A DNA stretch of 64,000 nucleotides from Corynebacterium mastitidis DSM 44356 (GCF_000375365.1 NZ_AQXB01000008.1:1246-65245); one strand, 5' to 3'. Shown: positions 36,181 through 45,514, counted from the stretch's first letter. Translations and numbers: made by a program. The notes: generated from the letters alone by a model not told the origin.

Positions 36181-37479
36181 ATGGCGGAACATGCACTCAC
36201 GGCGCGCGCAGTCCCGGGCCCCAGCCCCGACGTGGAGCGGGAGCGCCGCAGAACGCTGCGGCGGCACAAGGCCTTCGTCACCGGCCTGCTCGTGGTGGCG
36301 GCCCTCATCTTCCTCGGCTGCACGTGGTGGCAGCACCAGCCCGGCGGGGCTCCGGGCTGGGTGGGCTACGTGCGCGCGGCCTCCGAGGCTGGCATGGTGG
36401 GCGGGCTGGCGGACTGGTTCGCCGTCACGGCCCTGTTCCGGCACCCGATGGGCCTGCCCATTCCGCACACCGCGCTCATCCCCAAGAAGAAGGATCAGCT
36501 CGGGGAGTCCCTCTCCGGCTTCGTGGGGGAGAACTTCCTCAACGCGGAGCTCATCACGGAGAAGATCGCCACCGCCAACCTCCCGCTGCACGCCGGGCGG
36601 TGGCTCGCGGCCCCGGAGAACGCTCGCAGGGTGTCCGAGGAGGCCGGGCGGCTGGCGCACAACGCCGTGGTGGCCATCGACCCCGCCGACGCCGAGGAAC
36701 TGATCCGCCGCCTGCTGGTGGACAAGGCCGCCGAGCCGCAGTGGGGGCCGCCCGCCGGGCGGGCCTTAGAGCAGCTCATGGAGGACGGCAAGACGGAGCC
36801 GCTGATCGAGGAGGTCATCGCGTGGGCGCACCGCAAGGTGCGCGGCTCCCAGGACCTCATCACCAGGATGCTCGACGAGCGCAAGCCTGTGTGGGCCCCC
36901 CGCTTTGTCAACGAGCTGGTGGGGGAGAAGATCTACCGCGAGCTGGTCACCTGGATGGGGGACGTGGCCGCGAACCCCCGGCACGAGGCGCGGCTGGCGC
37001 TGCACCGCTTCCTGGGCGAGCTGGCCCAGGATCTTCAGCACGACCCGCAGATGATCGCCCGCGTGGAGGGGCGGAAGGAGGAGATCATGAGCTCGCGCCC
37101 CGTGGCCGAGGCCGCCCCGGCGCTGTGGCGCGCGGCCTCGCAGTCCCTGCTGGCGGCGGTGGACGATCCCGATTCCCTCCTGCGCCGCACCATCGAGGAC
37201 TACGCCCGGGGGTGGGGTCGGCGCCTGGTTGCGGAGGCGGACCTGCGCGAGGAGGTCAACCGCAAGGTCGTGGCCGCGGCCGCCTTCGTGGCGCACAACT
37301 ACTCCGGGCAGATCACCGCCATCATCTCCGACACCGTGCGGGCCTGGGACGCCGAGGAAGCCAGCGAGAAGATCGAGCTGATGGTGGGCAAGGACCTGCA
37401 GTTCATCCGGCTCAACGGAACCCTGGTGGGCGCGCTGGCAGGCCTGGCGATCTACACGGTGGCCGACGTGCTCTTTTAG
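36181..37479 (+). CDS. DUF445 family membrane protein (YjiN-like)
   Basis: 432 residues with one N-terminal helix (~30-50), the family signature ASEAGMVGGLADWFAVTALFRHPMGLPIPHTALIP, a long soluble alpha-helical middle and a C-terminal helix (LVGALAGLAIYTVADVLF). Biological role of DUF445 proteins is not established. No Shine-Dalgarno of its own; expression probably depends on the 29-residue ORF just upstream. Confidence 0.88.
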   Translation: MAEHALTARAVPGPSPDVERERRRTLRRHKAFVTGLLVVAALIFLGCTWWQHQPGGAPGWVGYVRAASEAGMVGGLADWFAVTALFRHPMGLPIPHTALIPKKKDQLGESLSGFVGENFLNAELITEKIATANLPLHAGRWLAAPENARRVSEEAGRLAHNAVVAIDPADAEELIRRLLVDKAAEPQWGPPAGRALEQLMEDGKTEPLIEEVIAWAHRKVRGSQDLITRMLDERKPVWAPRFVNELVGEKIYRELVTWMGDVAANPRHEARLALHRFLGELAQDLQHDPQMIARVEGRKEEIMSSRPVAEAAPALWRAASQSLLAAVDDPDSLLRRTIEDYARGWGRRLVAEADLREEVNRKVVAAAAFVAHNYSGQITAIISDTVRAWDAEEASEKIELMVGKDLQFIRLNGTLVGALAGLAIYTVADVLF

Positions 37480-37502
37480 CGGCCCCGGCTATACTCGTGC
37501 CC

Positions 37503-37994
37503 ATGAGTTCCGGGAAGAACCGTGTGTCCGAGATCCTGCGCGCGGGTGGCCACGCCGCCCGCAGCGCCGGCGAGGTGGTGGGGGAGTTCGGCGCCCGGCT
37601 GCGGGAGTCGGAGGACCGTGGCCGCCACGCCCTGCACGAGGAGACCGTGGTGGACCATCTGCGCGCCGCCACCAGAGATTTTAGCGAGCACCGCAGCGTG
37701 GATTCCCTGAAGGAGGGGGCCGGGCGGGTGGCGGGCGCGACCACCGAGGCGCTGGGTTCCCTGGCGGATCGGGTGGGGCGCGCCGCCGCCGAGACCCGAC
37801 GCTCGGAGGCCGCGGCGCGCGCCGCTCAGGCCCTGCGGCGCGTGGGCGAGCAGGTGGAAACCGCCGCCCGCGAGGCGGCGGGCTCCCTGGTGAACCCGGA
37901 GGACTCGCGGGAGCGCCCCGGCGAGCGGGGAGAGATCATCGACGGCGAGGTGCTCTCGGAGACGGTGCACGAGGAGGATAACCGCAATGGCTAG
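37503..37994 (+). CDS. Soluble alpha-helical hypothetical protein
   Basis: 163 residues, Ala/Glu/Arg-rich, predicted mostly helical (repeats such as AARSAGEVVGEFGARLRE, AAARAAQALRRVGEQVETAAREAAG). No signal peptide or membrane helix. Leaderless: TATACT ends seven bases before ATG 37503. It overlaps the DUF2516 gene by eight bases. A conserved corynebacterial type, but I cannot assign a function. Confidence 0.7.
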   Translation: MSSGKNRVSEILRAGGHAARSAGEVVGEFGARLRESEDRGRHALHEETVVDHLRAATRDFSEHRSVDSLKEGAGRVAGATTEALGSLADRVGRAAAETRRSEAAARAAQALRRVGEQVETAAREAAGSLVNPEDSRERPGERGEIIDGEVLSETVHEEDNRNG

Positions 37995-38298
37995 CACGTT
38001 GGCCCTGATTTATCTCCTGACCTTTAAGCTCGAGGCGGTGCTGTACTGGGGTGTGGGCATCGCCGGGATCGTAGGCCTCATCATGGTGGCCATGACGCGG
38101 CCGGACGCCTTCCCCGCCGCCGACCGCCAGAGCAAGGGCACCTGGCTGGCCCTCATGGCGGGCGCCTCCGTGGCCTGCCTGATCGGGGTGTCCTTCCCCA
38201 TGCTCGCTATCGCGGGCGTGGTGATCGTGGGCCTGTACTGGTGGGACCTGCGCCCGCAGCTGCGCGACCTGCTGGGCGGCGCGCAGGGGGGCTGGTGA
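37987..38298 (+). CDS. DUF2516 family membrane protein
   Basis: 103 residues with three hydrophobic segments; ends QLRDLLGG. Matches the actinobacterial DUF2516 pattern (TRPDAFPAADRQSKGTWLALMA). Function unknown. Its stop overlaps the next start by one base (TGATG). Confidence 0.75.
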   Translation: MASTLALIYLLTFKLEAVLYWGVGIAGIVGLIMVAMTRPDAFPAADRQSKGTWLALMAGASVACLIGVSFPMLAIAGVVIVGLYWWDLRPQLRDLLGGAQGGW

Positions 38299-38726
38299 TG
38301 AGGGACCTCACGGGGGCGGCCTCGGCCGCGGAGGTGGCCCGGGCGCTGCGCGAGGGGGAGACGGGGCTGCTGGTTCCGGCCTCCTGGGTGCCCGCCGAGG
38401 TGCCCGAGGGGTGCGCCGTCACGGCGGCCTGCGGTTTTCCCACCGGGCGGCACCACCCGCTCATCAAGGCCTCCGAGGCGCGCCTGGCGGTGCAGAGCGG
38501 GGCCACCGGGGTGCTCATCGTGCTGGACGCCTCCGCTGACGAGCACGCGTGGATGGTGGACCTCGTCACCGCGCGCGAGGCCGTGAGCGATCAGGTGCTC
38601 CTGGCCGCGGGCGTGGACGCGCGCAGCCCGCGCCGCGCGGAGATGGAGGCGGTGGCCCGGCGCGCCGGGGCCGCCGAGATCGTGCCGATCGAGTGCTCCT
38701 ACGGGGTGTGCACCTCGGAGACGTGA
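38298..38726 (+). CDS. Truncated DeoC-like (deoxyribose-phosphate aldolase) protein
   Basis: 142 residues resembling the first ~60% of DeoC: GCAVTAACGFPTGRHHPLIKASEARLAVQSGATGVLIVLDA corresponds to the aldolase signature. The Schiff-base lysine region (IKTSTG-like) and the C-terminal third are absent and the stop is clean, overlapping the converging gene by 28 bases. It is therefore unlikely to be an active aldolase. It is coupled to the DUF2516 gene (TGATG), which argues that it is still expressed. Confidence 0.65.
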   Translation: MRDLTGAASAAEVARALREGETGLLVPASWVPAEVPEGCAVTAACGFPTGRHHPLIKASEARLAVQSGATGVLIVLDASADEHAWMVDLVTAREAVSDQVLLAAGVDARSPRRAEMEAVARRAGAAEIVPIECSYGVCTSET

Positions 38727-39475
38727 ACGTCCTGCCCGGCCACGGTGGCGCGCAGCCCCTCCCCGGTGACCTCGGCCTGGGTGATGGAGAGCCCGCCGGA
38801 GGCGATGAGCTGCTCCTCCACGCCCTCCTGGAGCTGCCGGGTGATCTCCTGGGTGACGCTGGGCGGGAGGTCGAATCCCAGCACCTGGGTGTTGCTCACC
38901 TCGAAGGTGGTGCGGCCCTCGGCGGCCACGGGCCGCAGGTCCAGGCTGCCGGCCCCGTTGCTGAACTCCACGCTGATGGTCTGGGTATCGGGGTGGGAGG
39001 TCACGGCGGTGACCTGCACCAGGTTGCGGATGAGCGAGGCCCCGAGGTCGCCCGGCTCGGCGGGTGCGCCGCTGATGTTGCTCTGCAGCAGCGCCAGCAG
39101 GAACTGGTTGCTCAGCTCGGCGGTAGCCTCCAGCTCGGCGGCCACGGGGTCGTGGCGGTCGGAGATGTCCACGCCCTTCATGGAGATGTCCGCGGCGGGG
39201 TTGCCGGAGGCCACGCCGTCCTCCACGCGCAGGGTGGAGGGGGTGGTCACGGCGACGTGCCCCAGCTCGCCGCGCAGGTACCCCAGGAGCACGGGGGAGG
39301 CGCCGAAGGAGATGGAGGGGTCCTCGCTAAGCTGCACGCCCTCGGCCTCTGCTTGCGCGTGGAACTTCTCGTTGAGGTCCCGGCCCACCAGCCAGCGGGT
39401 GCCAAACTCGGCGGCGGCGAGCAATAGAAGCAGGACCACGACGATCGTGGTGAAAATCTTGGCCGTCTTTGACAT
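38699..39475 (-). CDS. LmeA-like (DUF2993) phospholipid-binding envelope protein
   Basis: 258 residues: an N-terminal signal/anchor helix (IFTTIVVVLLLLLAAAEF) and a tubular lipid-binding DUF2993 domain (LRGELGHVAVTT, ISMKGVDIS, LSNQFLLALLQSN). The mycobacterial relative LmeA acts in lipomannan maturation and binds phospholipids. Leaderless: TAGACT ends six bases before ATG 39475. Confidence 0.82.
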   Translation of the reverse strand: MSKTAKIFTTIVVVLLLLLAAAEFGTRWLVGRDLNEKFHAQAEAEGVQLSEDPSISFGASPVLLGYLRGELGHVAVTTPSTLRVEDGVASGNPAADISMKGVDISDRHDPVAAELEATAELSNQFLLALLQSNISGAPAEPGDLGASLIRNLVQVTAVTSHPDTQTISVEFSNGAGSLDLRPVAAEGRTTFEVSNTQVLGFDLPPSVTQEITRQLQEGVEEQLIASGGLSITQAEVTGEGLRATVAGQDVHVSEVHTP

Positions 39476-39479
39476 GCCG

Positions 39480-40310
39480 CTAGTCTACGGGCACGGGCCG
39501 GGCCCCGCCGCCGACGGCGGACCACGGCACGGTGAGGAGGTTGTCCCGCAGGGGGCGGCGCTGCGCGTCCACGGGCAGGCCCCGGCGCCGCAGCAGGGCC
39601 TTGGCCTGCCGCCATCGCACCCGGGGGCCGTAGGGGGACCACCCGGCGCAGCGGTCCCAGGCCTCGTCGCAGGCGCGCAGCAGCGCGTGGATGGCCTCCC
39701 CGGGGCGGTTGCGGTGGATCAGGGCCTTGGGCAGGCGCTCCGCCACGTCGGAGGGGCGCTCCACGTCGAAGGGGTCCCAGGCGAGGGTGAGGGTGCGCGG
39801 TCCGTGGCGGTCCAGGGTGATCCAGGCGCTTCGCCTGCCCACCTCGTCGCAGGTGCCCTCCACGAAGAGGCCGCCGGGCGCGAGGCGGGAGGTCACGGAC
39901 CGCCACGCGGGCGGGACGTCCGCGACGTCGTACTGGCGCAGCACGTTGAACGCCCGCACCAGGTGGGGGCGGTGCCCCGCCAGCTCGAAGCCGCCGAGCG
40001 CGAAGGTCACCCCGCCCTGGGGCGGGAGCACGCGCTCGGGGTCGATCTCCAGGCCCAGTACGCGGGTGTCCGGCCGCACGCGGCGCAGCCAGCCCGCCCA
40101 CTCCACGGTGGTGGTGTGGCTGGCCCCGTAGCCGAGGTCGATGGCGAGGGGGGCTGTGGCACGCATGAGTAAGCGCCGCGCGGGTTCGTGATGGCAGAGC
40201 CAACGATCGCAGCGGCGCAGTCGGTTATACCCGGTGGTGCCCCGGGTTATCACGCCCACGGGGCCCTGCGCGTGAAACTGGGCCCGCAGGTTGTGGGCGT
40301 GATCGGCCAT
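39480..40310 (-). CDS. Class I SAM-dependent methyltransferase-like protein
   Basis: 276 residues. The SAM-binding motif is LAIDLGYGASHTTTVEWAGWLR with the acidic partner GLEIDPERV and the segment FVEGTCDEVGRR. The target is unknown. ATG follows the DUF2505 stop directly (TAAATG), so it is the second gene of a two-gene unit. Confidence 0.78.
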   Translation of the reverse strand: MADHAHNLRAQFHAQGPVGVITRGTTGYNRLRRCDRWLCHHEPARRLLMRATAPLAIDLGYGASHTTTVEWAGWLRRVRPDTRVLGLEIDPERVLPPQGGVTFALGGFELAGHRPHLVRAFNVLRQYDVADVPPAWRSVTSRLAPGGLFVEGTCDEVGRRSAWITLDRHGPRTLTLAWDPFDVERPSDVAERLPKALIHRNRPGEAIHALLRACDEAWDRCAGWSPYGPRVRWRQAKALLRRRGLPVDAQRRPLRDNLLTVPWSAVGGGARPVPVD

Positions 40311-40814
40311 TTAGAGGTTCTCGTTGATCCAGGTGGAGATGAGCTCCCCCTCGTTCTCGAAGATCTCGCCCAGGGCCTCGGCCACCTTCGGCTCGATGGC
40401 GCCGCCCATGAACGGGATGTTCACGGAGACCTCGTTGTCGTAGTCGAAGGTGGTGCTGTTCTCGTCGCCGGAGATGGTGGCCTCGCCCTTGTAATCCACG
40501 GGGGTGCCCTTGACGTCGGCGGTGTACTCCAGCTCGGCGCGGCCGTCGGTCAGCGGGCCCACGGTGACCACGCGCTTGACCTTGAGGGCCTGGGACACCA
40601 TGGAGCGCACGGCCTCCGGCAGCACATCCAGGGGCAGCACCTCGAAGAGGGTGGCCTCGCCGCCGCCGTTGTTCTCGGTGAACTCGTGGACCTCGCCCGG
40701 CTCGGGGGAGAGGTGGGCAACGTCATAGGCCCAGAAGTCGGCGTTGGTCAGCGCGGCGTGGACCTTCTCCACCGGCTGGTTGATCGTTACGGTGTTCTCA
40801 CTACGAGTAGCCAT
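40311..40814 (-). CDS. DUF2505 / SRPBCC-fold protein
   Basis: 167 residues with the DUF2505 pattern (TVTINQPVEKVHAALTNADFWAYDV ... STWINENL), a START-like hydrophobic-pocket fold. Ligand unknown. Leaderless: TAGTCT ends seven bases before ATG 40814. Divergent from murB with only 24 bases between start codons. Confidence 0.82.
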   Translation of the reverse strand: MATRSENTVTINQPVEKVHAALTNADFWAYDVAHLSPEPGEVHEFTENNGGGEATLFEVLPLDVLPEAVRSMVSQALKVKRVVTVGPLTDGRAELEYTADVKGTPVDYKGEATISGDENSTTFDYDNEVSVNIPFMGGAIEPKVAEALGEIFENEGELISTWINENL

Positions 40815-40821
40815 GCCTTAG

Positions 40822-40831
40822 AGACTACCGT
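40822..40831. promoter_or_regulatory. Divergent promoters sharing one TA step (DUF2505 / murB)
   Basis: Minus-strand TAGTCT (40827-40822) and plus-strand TACCGT (40826-40831) overlap at the TA of 40826-40827. Each ends seven bases before its start codon. Confidence 0.55.
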
Positions 40832-40838
40832 GAGAAGA

Positions 40839-41933
40839 GTGAGCGATGTAGCCCTGACCCAGCGCCTGACCGACATTCCCGGCGTTACCTGTGACACGAG
40901 CACGACGCTCGCCGACCTCACCACGCTGAGGCTCGGCGGCGCCCCGAGACTGACCGCGAGGTGCGCCACCGCCGAGGCCGCGGCGCGGGCGGTGCGCGCC
41001 CTGGACGAACAGGGGGTGGAGCCACTCATCGTGGGGGGAGGCTCCAACCTCGTGGTGGCCGACGGCCCCCTCGACCTCGTGGCCGTGCTGCTGGAGGACG
41101 ACGCGATCCGCGTGGACCCCGCCACGGGGATCGTGCGCGCCGCCGCCGGGGCCGTGTGGGACGACGTGGTGCGCGCCTCCGTGGAGGCGGGGCTGGGCGG
41201 GCTGGAGTGCCTCTCCGGCATTCCCGGCAGCGCGGGCGCCACGCCGGTGCAGAACGTGGGGGCCTACGGCGCGGAGATCGCGGACGTGCTCACGCGCGTG
41301 CGCCTGTGGGATCGCCGCGCGGGCCGGGAGGAGTGGGTTCCGGCCTCCGAGCTGGACCTGGCGTACCGCTACTCCAACCTGAAGTTCACGCACCGCGCCC
41401 TCGTGCTGGAGGTGGAGTTCCGCCTGCACACGGACGGCCTCTCCGCCCCCCTGCGCTTCGGGGCCCTGGCCCGCGAGCTGGGCGCGGCGGAGTCCGGCGA
41501 GCGTTTCCCGGCGGGGCGGGTGCGCGAGGCGGTGCTGCGCATACGCCGGGACAAGGCGATGGTGCTGGACGCGGCGGATCACGATACCTGGTCCGCAGGG
41601 TCCTTCTTTACCAACCCCGTGGTGGACGCTGCGGTGGCGGACGCCGTGCAGGACGCGGTGGGCGAGGCATCCATGCCGCGCTTTGCCGCGGGCGAGGGGA
41701 GGGTGAAGCTCTCGGCGGCGTGGCTGATCGAGCGCGCCGGGTTCCCGCGCGGGTACCCGGGGGAGGGCGCGCCCGCGCGGCTTTCCACGCGGCACACCCT
41801 GGCCCTGACCAATCGCGGCGCGGCCAGCACCGAGGACCTGGTGGCCCTGGCGCGCACGGTGATCGCCGGGGTGCGCCGCGAGTTCGGGGTGGAGCTGGTG
41901 CCCGAGCCGGTGTGGGTGGGGGTGGCGCCCTAG
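40839..41933 (+). CDS. murB: UDP-N-acetylmuramate dehydrogenase (type I MurB)
   Basis: A 364-residue FAD/NADPH enzyme completing UDP-MurNAc for peptidoglycan. FAD-site PLIVGGGSNLVV, GLECLSGIPGSAGATPVQNVGAYG, AYRYSNLKF, catalytic Ser in WSAGSFFTNP, and the Glu in LVPEPVWVG are present. GTG 40839 is chosen because TACCGT ends seven bases before it; GTG 40830 is the alternative. The long upstream open frame is discarded. Confidence 0.93.
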   Translation: MSDVALTQRLTDIPGVTCDTSTTLADLTTLRLGGAPRLTARCATAEAAARAVRALDEQGVEPLIVGGGSNLVVADGPLDLVAVLLEDDAIRVDPATGIVRAAAGAVWDDVVRASVEAGLGGLECLSGIPGSAGATPVQNVGAYGAEIADVLTRVRLWDRRAGREEWVPASELDLAYRYSNLKFTHRALVLEVEFRLHTDGLSAPLRFGALARELGAAESGERFPAGRVREAVLRIRRDKAMVLDAADHDTWSAGSFFTNPVVDAAVADAVQDAVGEASMPRFAAGEGRVKLSAAWLIERAGFPRGYPGEGAPARLSTRHTLALTNRGAASTEDLVALARTVIAGVRREFGVELVPEPVWVGVAP

Positions 41934-42048
41934 CGCAGGCTGTGGGGCAGGGGGCGCAGGTTACGGTGGCGGCGGATTTTGAGTGGACAGGCCTCCAAGC
42001 GCGTGCCGTTGCCCTCCCCCTGGCCCGCGCTGGCGCCGCCGCGCAGGT

Positions 42049-42088
42049 AGAAAGTGGGCCCCTCCGCAATGGGAGGGGCCCACTTTCT
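42049..42088. terminator. Bidirectional terminator between murB and fadD
   Basis: A perfect 17-bp stem: AGAAAGTGGGCCCCTCC (42049-42065) and its complement (42072-42088), six-base loop, separating convergent genes. Confidence 0.88.
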
Positions 42089-42095
42089 GCTTCTC

Positions 42096-43808
42096 CTACC
42101 TTTTGATTCCCAGGTGCTCCAGCAGGTCCTCCTGCACCTGGCGCCTGCGGATCTTGCCCATCTGATCCCGCGCCAGCTCCTCGAAGTGGTAGAAGGTGCG
42201 CGGCACCTTGTACCGGGTGAGGCGCTCGCGGGCGTGTTGCTTGAGCCCCTCGGGGTCCAAGGCCGCGCCGGGGTTGAGGGTGATGCAGGCCACCACGGAC
42301 TCGGAGCCGTCCTGGCGGGGCACGCCCACCACCGCGATGTCCGCGATGTCCTTGTGGTCCCGCATGGCCTCCTCCACCTCGCTGGGGTACACGTTGAACC
42401 CGCCGGTGATGATGACCTCCTTGATCCGGGCCACCAGGCGGATGAAGCCGTCCGGCTCCATCACGCCCACGTCCCCGGTGCGGTACCAGTCCTCGTGGAA
42501 GGACGCGGCCGTGGCCTCCGGGTTGTTCAGGTAGCCCTGGAACACCTGGGGGCCGCGCACCAGCACCTCGCCCTCCTCGCCGTCGGGCACGGTGCGGGAG
42601 AGGTCCTCGGGGTCCGCGATGCGCACCTCCGTGTCGGGGAAGGGAATGCCCACGTAGCCGGGGCGTCGCGCGGTGGACATGGGGTTGCCCACGATGATGG
42701 GGGAGGTCTCCGTGAGGCCGTAGCCCTCCACGAGGAGGCCGCCGGTCATGGACTCCCAGCGCTCCACGGTGCTCACCGGCAGGGTGGAGGCCCCGGAGAA
42801 GGAGCTGCGCACCCCCTTGATGCAGATGTCGTCCTCGGCGGCGGCCTCCACGATTTTCTCGTAGAGGGTGGGCACCCCGGGCACCCAGGTGGGGGTGTGG
42901 TTCTTCATCACGTCCATGATGAGGGGCACCTGGGGGCTCGGCAGCAGGATGAGCTGCCCGCCGATGAGGAAGGCCAGGGTGGCGTTCATGGTCAGCCCGT
43001 AGGCGTGGAACATGGGTAGCGCGGCCAGCATGCGCTCGTCCTGATCCCCCAGGCCCGGCACCCAGGCCTTGCCCTGGAGGAGGTTGGCGTACAGGTTGCC
43101 GTGGGAGAGCTGCGCCCCCTTGGGCGCCCCGGTGGTGCCGGAGGTGTAGAGGATGAGGGCCACGGTGTCCTTGGTGACGGTCTCCAGGGAGGTCACGTCC
43201 GAGCCGTTGCCGCCGAGCTGGGGGGAGAGCAGGAGATCCCAGGGCACGGTGTTGGGCGCGGGGGCGGTGAGCTGGGAGCGCATCTTCTTGAGCTTGGGCA
43301 GCGGAAGGCGCAGGGCCAGGCGCTTGAGCGGGGGCATGGCGTCCACCATGTTCACGGAGATGATGGTCTCCAGCTCCGTGGTGCTGCGCAGCTTGTCAAA
43401 CACGTCCGCGGACTTGTCCCAGGTCACCGCCACGCGCGCGCCGTGATCGCGGAAGGGGTGCTCCAGCTCGTGCGCGGTGTAGAGGGGATTGTGCTCCACC
43501 ACGATCGCCCCGAGCTTGAGGATCGCGTAGAAGATCACGATGTGCTGGGGGCAGTTGGGCAGCGCGATGGCCACCCTGTCGCCGGGGCGGACCCCCAGCG
43601 CGCGCAGCCCGGCGGCGGCGGCGCGTACCTGCTCGTCGATGTCCGAATAGGTTTGGGTGCGCCCGAAGAACCACGTGGCCGGCTTTTCCGGCTTGGTGGC
43701 CAGGGTGCGGTCGTAGATGTCCAGCAGGGTGGTGTCCCCGTAGTCGAGGTGGTGGGGCGTCCACTCCGGGTAGTGCTTCAGCCACGCTCGTTCCTCTGCG
43801 GCAGACAT
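42096..43808 (-). CDS. fadD: Long-chain fatty-acid--CoA ligase
   Basis: A 570-residue adenylate-forming enzyme. P-loop [16 protein letters not shown]5 motif [10 protein letters not shown]7/A8 [35 protein letters not shown] and the A10 lysine in DQMGKIRR are intact. It activates fatty acids to acyl-CoA (or acyl-AMP). ATG 43808 (MSAAEERAW) is preferred: GGAAGGGAG lies just upstream. Divergent from mshA. Confidence 0.92.
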   Translation of the reverse strand: MSAAEERAWLKHYPEWTPHHLDYGDTTLLDIYDRTLATKPEKPATWFFGRTQTYSDIDEQVRAAAAGLRALGVRPGDRVAIALPNCPQHIVIFYAILKLGAIVVEHNPLYTAHELEHPFRDHGARVAVTWDKSADVFDKLRSTTELETIISVNMVDAMPPLKRLALRLPLPKLKKMRSQLTAPAPNTVPWDLLLSPQLGGNGSDVTSLETVTKDTVALILYTSGTTGAPKGAQLSHGNLYANLLQGKAWVPGLGDQDERMLAALPMFHAYGLTMNATLAFLIGGQLILLPSPQVPLIMDVMKNHTPTWVPGVPTLYEKIVEAAAEDDICIKGVRSSFSGASTLPVSTVERWESMTGGLLVEGYGLTETSPIIVGNPMSTARRPGYVGIPFPDTEVRIADPEDLSRTVPDGEEGEVLVRGPQVFQGYLNNPEATAASFHEDWYRTGDVGVMEPDGFIRLVARIKEVIITGGFNVYPSEVEEAMRDHKDIADIAVVGVPRQDGSESVVACITLNPGAALDPEGLKQHARERLTRYKVPRTFYHFEELARDQMGKIRRRQVQEDLLEHLGIKR

Positions 43809-43974
43809 GGGTCTCCCTTCCCGCACCGTCCGAGATGCGCGTTGCACAACAATCAAGTTTCCTCCGCTTGACTATACGCTCCGCCACCTGCCCCCGCGCG
43901 GCGTCGTGCGGCGGCATCGTGCCGCCCCCGGCGGCGGCGCTCCCGGAGCCGGGGAGCGTCGTAGCATGGGCGCT

Positions 43975-45240
43975 ATGCGCGTAGCGATGATCTCCCTCCA
44001 CACCTCCCCCCTGCAGCAGCCCGGCTCCGGAGACGCCGGGGGCATGAACGTGTATGTGCTCTCCACGGCCACGCAGCTGGCCCGCCTGGGGGTGGATGTG
44101 GACGTGTACACCAGGGCCACCCGGCCCAGCCAGGGGGAGGTGGTGGAGGTCGAGCCCCGCCTGCGCGTCATCAACATCGTGGCGGGCCCCTACGAGGGCC
44201 TCGCCAAGGAGGAACTCCCCACGCAGATGGTGGCCTTCGCCGGAGGCATGATGCAGTACGTGCGCTGCCATGGCCTGCGGTACGACGCCATCCATTCCCA
44301 CTACTGGCTCTCCGGGCAGGTGGGCTGGTTGCTGCGGGACCTCTGGGGGGTGCCCCTCGTGCACACCGCGCACACGCTGGCGGCGGTGAAAAACCTCCAC
44401 CGCGCCGGGCGGGACTCCCCCGAGACGGAGGCCCGGCGCATCTGCGAGCAGCAGCTCGTGGACAACGCGGACATGCTGGTGGTCAACACCGGGCAGGAAA
44501 AGGAGGACCTCGTGGCGCACTACGACGCCCCTCTCTCCCGGATCGTGGTGGTACCCCCCGGGGCGGACACGGAGACCTTCACCCCGGGCACGGACCGCAA
44601 CACCGAGCGCTCCCGGCGCGAGCTCGGGGTGCCCCTGCATGCCAAGGTGATCGCCTTTGTGGGCAGACTCCAGGAGTTCAAGGGCCCCCAGGTGCTGCTG
44701 CGCGCCGTGGCCCGGATGCTGGAGGACGCCCCCGAGCGCAACCTGCGCGTGCTGATCTGCGGCGGAGCCTCGGGCGCGGAGACCACCGCGACGCGGTACC
44801 GCGAGCTGGCCCGCGAGCTGGGGGTGGCGCACCGCGTGCGCTTCCTCGAGCCGCGCCCTCCCCAGGAGCTGGTGGCGGTGTATCAGGCCGCCGACGTGGT
44901 GGCGGTGCCCAGCTACAACGAGTCCTTCGGGCTGGTGGCGCTCGAGGCCCAGGCCACGGGCACGCCCGTGGTGGCGGCGCGCGCCGGGGGGCTGCCCATC
45001 GCGGTGGCGGAGGGGCGCACCGGGATGCTGGTGGACGGGCACGACCCGGCCGACTGGGCGCGCGTGCTCGGCGAGATCCTGGACGACGACGAGACGCGCA
45101 TCCGCATGGGCCAGCGGGCCGTGGAGCACGCGGCGGGGTTTTCCTGGGCGGCCACCGCGCGCAGGCTGCACGAGGCCTACGGGCGGGCCGTGGCGGCGGA
45201 CGTGGAGGACTGCCGGGCGCGCCGCGCCTCGGGGCTGTGA
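43975..45240 (+). CDS. mshA: D-inositol-3-phosphate glycosyltransferase (mycothiol synthesis, first step)
   Basis: A 421-residue GT4 enzyme joining UDP-GlcNAc to inositol-3-phosphate. N-terminal [25 protein letters not shown], the [11 protein letters not shown] loop and the C-terminal E-x7-E in [21 protein letters not shown] identify it. ATG 43975 is chosen because TAGCAT (43962-43967) ends seven bases before it; ATG 43966 would lie inside that box. Mycothiol made here is the cofactor for MscR at 14977. Confidence 0.95.
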   Translation: MRVAMISLHTSPLQQPGSGDAGGMNVYVLSTATQLARLGVDVDVYTRATRPSQGEVVEVEPRLRVINIVAGPYEGLAKEELPTQMVAFAGGMMQYVRCHGLRYDAIHSHYWLSGQVGWLLRDLWGVPLVHTAHTLAAVKNLHRAGRDSPETEARRICEQQLVDNADMLVVNTGQEKEDLVAHYDAPLSRIVVVPPGADTETFTPGTDRNTERSRRELGVPLHAKVIAFVGRLQEFKGPQVLLRAVARMLEDAPERNLRVLICGGASGAETTATRYRELARELGVAHRVRFLEPRPPQELVAVYQAADVVAVPSYNESFGLVALEAQATGTPVVAARAGGLPIAVAEGRTGMLVDGHDPADWARVLGEILDDDETRIRMGQRAVEHAAGFSWAATARRLHEAYGRAVAADVEDCRARRASGL

Positions 45241-45248
45241 GGGGAAAT

Positions 45249-45485
45249 TATGATTCTATGTGGAGGCATAAGGGGTGGGCGGCGTGCTAGTGTGGGTGGT
45301 GGCAGCCACCCCAGGACTGTCACATGCGGAGACCCCCACCTACGGGTAAAGGCAAGTGAGGGTCTTTGTGAGACTAGCTGAGTAGCTCGGCGATCGCGTC
45401 GGCGATAAATCGCGCGATCACGTTGGTACCCAGCCGCCCCAGGAACCGCCGCACGGAGCTGCAACTCCCGCGGCGGTTCCTTTTA
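45249..45485 (+). ncRNA. Candidate structured RNA between mshA and gpmA
   Basis: A -10-like TATGAT (45249-45254) is followed by several hairpins: GGGTGG/CCACCC near 45294-45311, a two-part TCACA...AGACCC / GGGTCT...TGTGA stem near 45318-45373, GATCGCG/CGCGATC near 45393-45420, and a terminator hairpin at 45441-45481 with TTTTAT. This predicts a ~225-nt transcript. I do not recognise a known RNA family, and it may be only the long 3' end of the mshA mRNA. Confidence 0.35.
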
Positions 45486-45514
45486 TCTCCGCATACACGG
45501 CGATGGCGGGCCAT
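45374..45514 (-). CDS. 46-residue small ORF, antisense to the RNA candidate
   Basis: ATG 45514 lies eight bases after a strong GGAGGAGG (45530-45523, minus strand). The frame has a cationic N-terminal half ([16 protein letters not shown]) and an amphipathic C-terminal helix ending [11 protein letters not shown]. There is no signal peptide. The ideal ribosome-binding site supports it, but the plus-strand terminator hairpin lies in the same DNA, so one of the two readings may be chance. Not recognised. Confidence 0.35.
   Translation of the reverse strand: MARHRRVCGDKRNRRGSCSSVRRFLGRLGTNVIARFIADAIAELLS
45441..45485 (+). terminator. Hairpin terminator upstream of gpmA
   Basis: AGGAACCGCCGC (45441-45452) pairs perfectly with GCGGCGGTTCCT (45470-45481), followed by TTTAT. 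It ends the mshA transcript or the RNA candidate. From 45486 to 45750 no plus-strand gene is seen; an orphan AGGAGG at 45590 has no start codon near it. Confidence 0.7.

Noticed and set aside
38298..38726. Reading the DeoC-like gene as a sequencing frameshift
   Set aside because: The downstream DNA codes for the converging LmeA-like gene; I see no remaining DeoC-like sequence in another frame.
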